From Mycteria americana (taxonomy: Eukaryota > Chordata > Aves > Ciconiiformes > Ciconiidae), in NCBI RefSeq assembly GCF_035582795.1, contig NC_134396.1, positions 34,672,183-34,736,182 of the forward strand: 64,000 bases of DNA, read 5' to 3'. The notes under the pieces were generated by a model, which was not told the DNA's origin, made no database searches, and saw only the letters and a list, made by a program, of their open reading frames with translations. Both the position numbers and the translations under genes were made by a program. Positions within the stretch are counted from its first letter, which is position 1; every line of letters starts with the position of its first letter. This document shows, one piece after another, positions 60,975-64,000 of this stretch.

Positions 60975-63900
60975 GAAACAAATATTTTATTTTGGAGTAA
61001 GGCTAGTGTAAATCTTAGTTCAAGATTTGTACTACCAGTGAATCTGTTCTGCACATTGCAAAATGGTAGAAGTTTAGCATGATTGACAATCCGTGCTGAG
61101 AAGGGGATAAATGAATAACAGGTGCAGTTCACAGATCAGAATAGCCTTGGCTCAACAGTGCTGAAATAACACCTGCAAATATTGAGCCAAAATGCTGCTG
61201 AGCATTGCTAAATCCTTACTGAAGCAAAATGACCAGCATCAGAAGACTGTTGGGCCCAGTATATTTGCTTGCAGTTCTCACTTCCACAAAAATTGTGTGT
61301 GTTTAGACAATTTATTTAAGATTCTCATTCTTGATTGTAGAAAATGTGGAGCTTACTTTCAAGAATGCTTATGCAGAATGAAAGGCATTGAGAAATTTAC
61401 GTAACGGATCAGATGCCTGGGGATATGATACGAAGCAGCATACACTTTGTGTGGCTCTCCCTGTCTCTGTGAAAGGGAGGACGTTTTGCACAAAGGCATC
61501 TTGTTAAGAGGTTTAGTTCTGGAATAAGGCTGAGTCAGAAGTAGACAGGAAGTATATGTCTTTGTAGAATAATAAAACTATATTCACAGAGGAAGATGCT
61601 CCTAAGAGAGCATAAGCAATCTGGAGTGCTGATAGCCATTATCCTCTGTGTTAACCCCCAGAGAATGTGAAAGGCTCCTTGTTATGTCTTTTGCACACAA
61701 AGAATAACCTTGTATTTCAGTCAGATGTCTTTTATTTCAGATTAAGCCAAACAAACGGGCTAGCCATTTAGAAAATGTGAAAGGCTGGGAAGTTCTGTGT
61801 GTCTCAGGAGATATTGATGGGAAAGAACCACAAGGGCAGAAGGGGATTAGCGGTTCACAGTATTGCGCTTCTCCTCACTCTGTACTGAAGTGTCTCATGG
61901 TGCTTGCTAGCACTCTGTGTGCCAAAGACATTGGGACAGGGCCCTGTTCAGTGTGAAAGCAAATGATCAGTGCTTAGGTGTGAGTAAATCTGGAAAGTTC
62001 AACTCCAGGCAAAGATTAGAAAAGGTCAGTGAATGCATTAGCATGTTACAAGGCTTAAAAAACTTGCACTTCACAGGGCAAATTGTAGTTCAGGTCAGGA
62101 AGAAATCTATCCTATAAATAGCTTAGCATGATTCAGCTGCATGTAAAGATGAGATCCAATAATGCAAAACAGAAACAGTTTGCAAGTTGCACAAGGGTGA
62201 AAAGCCAGATAAGCAGTATTTTACTTGAACCAGGGCATCATCAGAGATGGCTGCAGCTCTGATGTGACTAGCAAGGCCTAAATCTCCTGCTTCAGCTTAC
62301 TATTCTGGCTCACGAATGGGAAAGTTTCCAGTCCCCACAGGCAGTCGGGGACAAGTTGCAGTACATCTCTGAGAAATCATGAGTTCCTGATACTGCAGCA
62401 TGGAACCGTGAACGAAAAATTGATTTCATTTAAGGATTTAAAGAGCGGTGAATAGGCTGTTACATGTCTGACTGGCTGTGTTCAGAGTATCTTTAGGCTG
62501 TTTTACAGATTATATACATCACACACCCCACCTGAAAAACCTGTGATTTAAGTGAGTTTATGGGATGAAATGCCCCAGGCTCCTGAGCGTGGGGGCTGCT
62601 TTGAGTTTATTCTTAAAGTAATGCTTACCTTATGATTTTTTTATCTATAAGGGGTATTCTGTAGTCTAAAATGAAGTCTCAAAAATTCCAGTCCCTAGAT
62701 TAAAATCTTGCAATAGTATTAAGAGCTCGGTTCTAGAAAGCAGTGATTATTCTCTGAAAATAATATAATTACTGTTAAAAATGTAAGCTAAAAGGGGATT
62801 TTATGACCCTCATTCCATTACTGCTGCTCATTTAAATGATTGGGATTACTTCTGTTTTACACTGCTATTAAGGAGAATTGATGTCAGATTGTTAGTTATA
62901 GCAACAAGACGTAAAGTTACAGTAGTTAAGCCAGAGACCTCACTGGCAGTGGGCCTCAGTATGTACTATTCCAGGCGTATTCTGAGTCAGGGCACTTCTT
63001 GAATCTCTTTCCCCATTCAAACCTTCAGTCAGCCAGGTTACAGTATATTTTAGGATATTCTACAGTTCCATCACAGAGATGACAATGTTCCCAGAAACTG
63101 TGCAGCTGCTGTTAATGCTGCTGATGCCACTGTTTTTTCTATCGAGTGGAATACATAAGGATTAACGAAGGGAGAGCAACTCGGTCAGAACTTGGCTGGT
63201 CACCTGATATGTGTCCCATAAAGGAGAAGTCATTTCCATTAGTTCAGGGACACACTATAAATTCCAGCTGTGCTGCTTATAACAAAATATGGTGCACTGG
63301 TTTATCATGCTACTACATAAATACTATTTGATAAGAGATATTGAAGACAGAGGTAGTTTGGATTCACAGAGACGATATTCTGAGCAAGGGAAGTTCAGGG
63401 AGTCAGAGACGGAGCTGGGAATAGTAGCAGAGACAAGGGGGACGCTAGAATAGAAAGTGTCTGTCTTTTCAATCATTGCCTTTTAGTTGGGACGCTCACG
63501 CAAAATGCAGACACTCAGGCCCTGGGACGGAGAGCACCAAGCATCCTGTAGCAGATGTTGTACTCCGTTTGCAATGTCGTTTAATGGCCACACAAGCTCC
63601 CTTTGCTATGAAGAGCACAGGCAAACCGCTGATTCCGGTAGTGGGTGTCTGCTTTTGTAACCCACTCGGAAAGTGATCATTGTAGAGAAAATGTCCCGTG
63701 GATGGGATTGTTCTACTTTCTATGTATCTATCCACTGCTCAATAACAAAATAATTCACAGGGAAACACATTTTTAAAGCTCCTCTGAAGTCATTCCCACC
63801 ACCCCACAAAACAGTGGTGTTTACAACTTAAATGGTTACAGCACCAGTACCAAGCTTGCCTGAAACTTCTGGTTTTAAGAGCCTATGTTGACTAGCTTGT

Positions 63901-64000
63901 ACTTTTGGTAGAATTTGTAGGCAGACATTTTCCTTCCTAAATAACTGCCTCAAGCTTATCTTCCAGGAAAAAAAAATCTGGGGAAATAGTTCAACCATTT

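Larger units (their letters stand above)
56300..64000. other. Intergenic DNA downstream of PSAT1
   Basis: This is AT-rich sequence without a supported gene. It holds a CR1 fragment at 60446-60974 and an orphan ORF at 58107-58334, both listed separately. A 122-codon frame at 57277-57645 shows no recognisable similarity. The segment 61000-64000 contains nothing I can name. Confidence 0.65.

Overview
The window looks like bird nuclear DNA. The evidence is intron-rich vertebrate genes with GT/AG junctions and CpG-island promoters. It also holds several CR1 LINE fragments, four of which keep the avian-type 3' end (a ...CCAACC... stretch followed by ATTCTATGAT-like octamers). Two adjacent same-strand genes were identified by protein similarity: CEP78 (centrosomal protein 78) and PSAT1 (phosphoserine aminotransferase 1). 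They are neighbours on human 9q21, and that segment corresponds to the avian Z chromosome. A Z location is therefore likely, but it is inferred from synteny and not shown by the sequence itself.

Layout. 1-4500: AT-rich intergenic DNA with no supported gene. 4600-5530: CpG island, the presumed CEP78 promoter and non-coding first exon. 7566-33250: CEP78 coding exons (15 coding exons, 772 codons), whose introns carry three CR1 fragments on the + strand, an older CR1-like tail, an LTR-like avian repeat and two copies of an unidentified repeat. 33251-33600: CEP78 3' UTR with a poly(A) signal. 33600-38950: intergenic DNA with a G-quadruplex-type run, a reverse CR1 tail, a MIR-like SINE and a tetranucleotide repeat. 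39040-39810: PSAT1 CpG island with a G-rich minisatellite, CCAAT boxes, a GC box and a TATA-like box. 39481-54704: PSAT1 coding exons (9 exons, 370 codons, the same length as the human protein). 54705-56300: PSAT1 3' UTR with proximal and distal poly(A) signals. 56300-64000: intergenic DNA with one CR1 and one protein-like ORF.

The two genes are unrelated in function. CEP78 is a leucine-rich-repeat centriole protein, and PSAT1 is the second enzyme of serine biosynthesis. Both reading frames are intact across every junction that I checked base by base. No novel multi-gene system was found. The most useful leads are: a possible alternative terminal exon of CEP78 at 25331; the G-rich minisatellite in the PSAT1 promoter; a C/EBP-ATF-type site in PSAT1 intron 1; an unidentified repeat present twice in CEP78 intron 12 and intron 13; and an orphan ORF with a splice acceptor and poly(A) signal near 58.2 kb.
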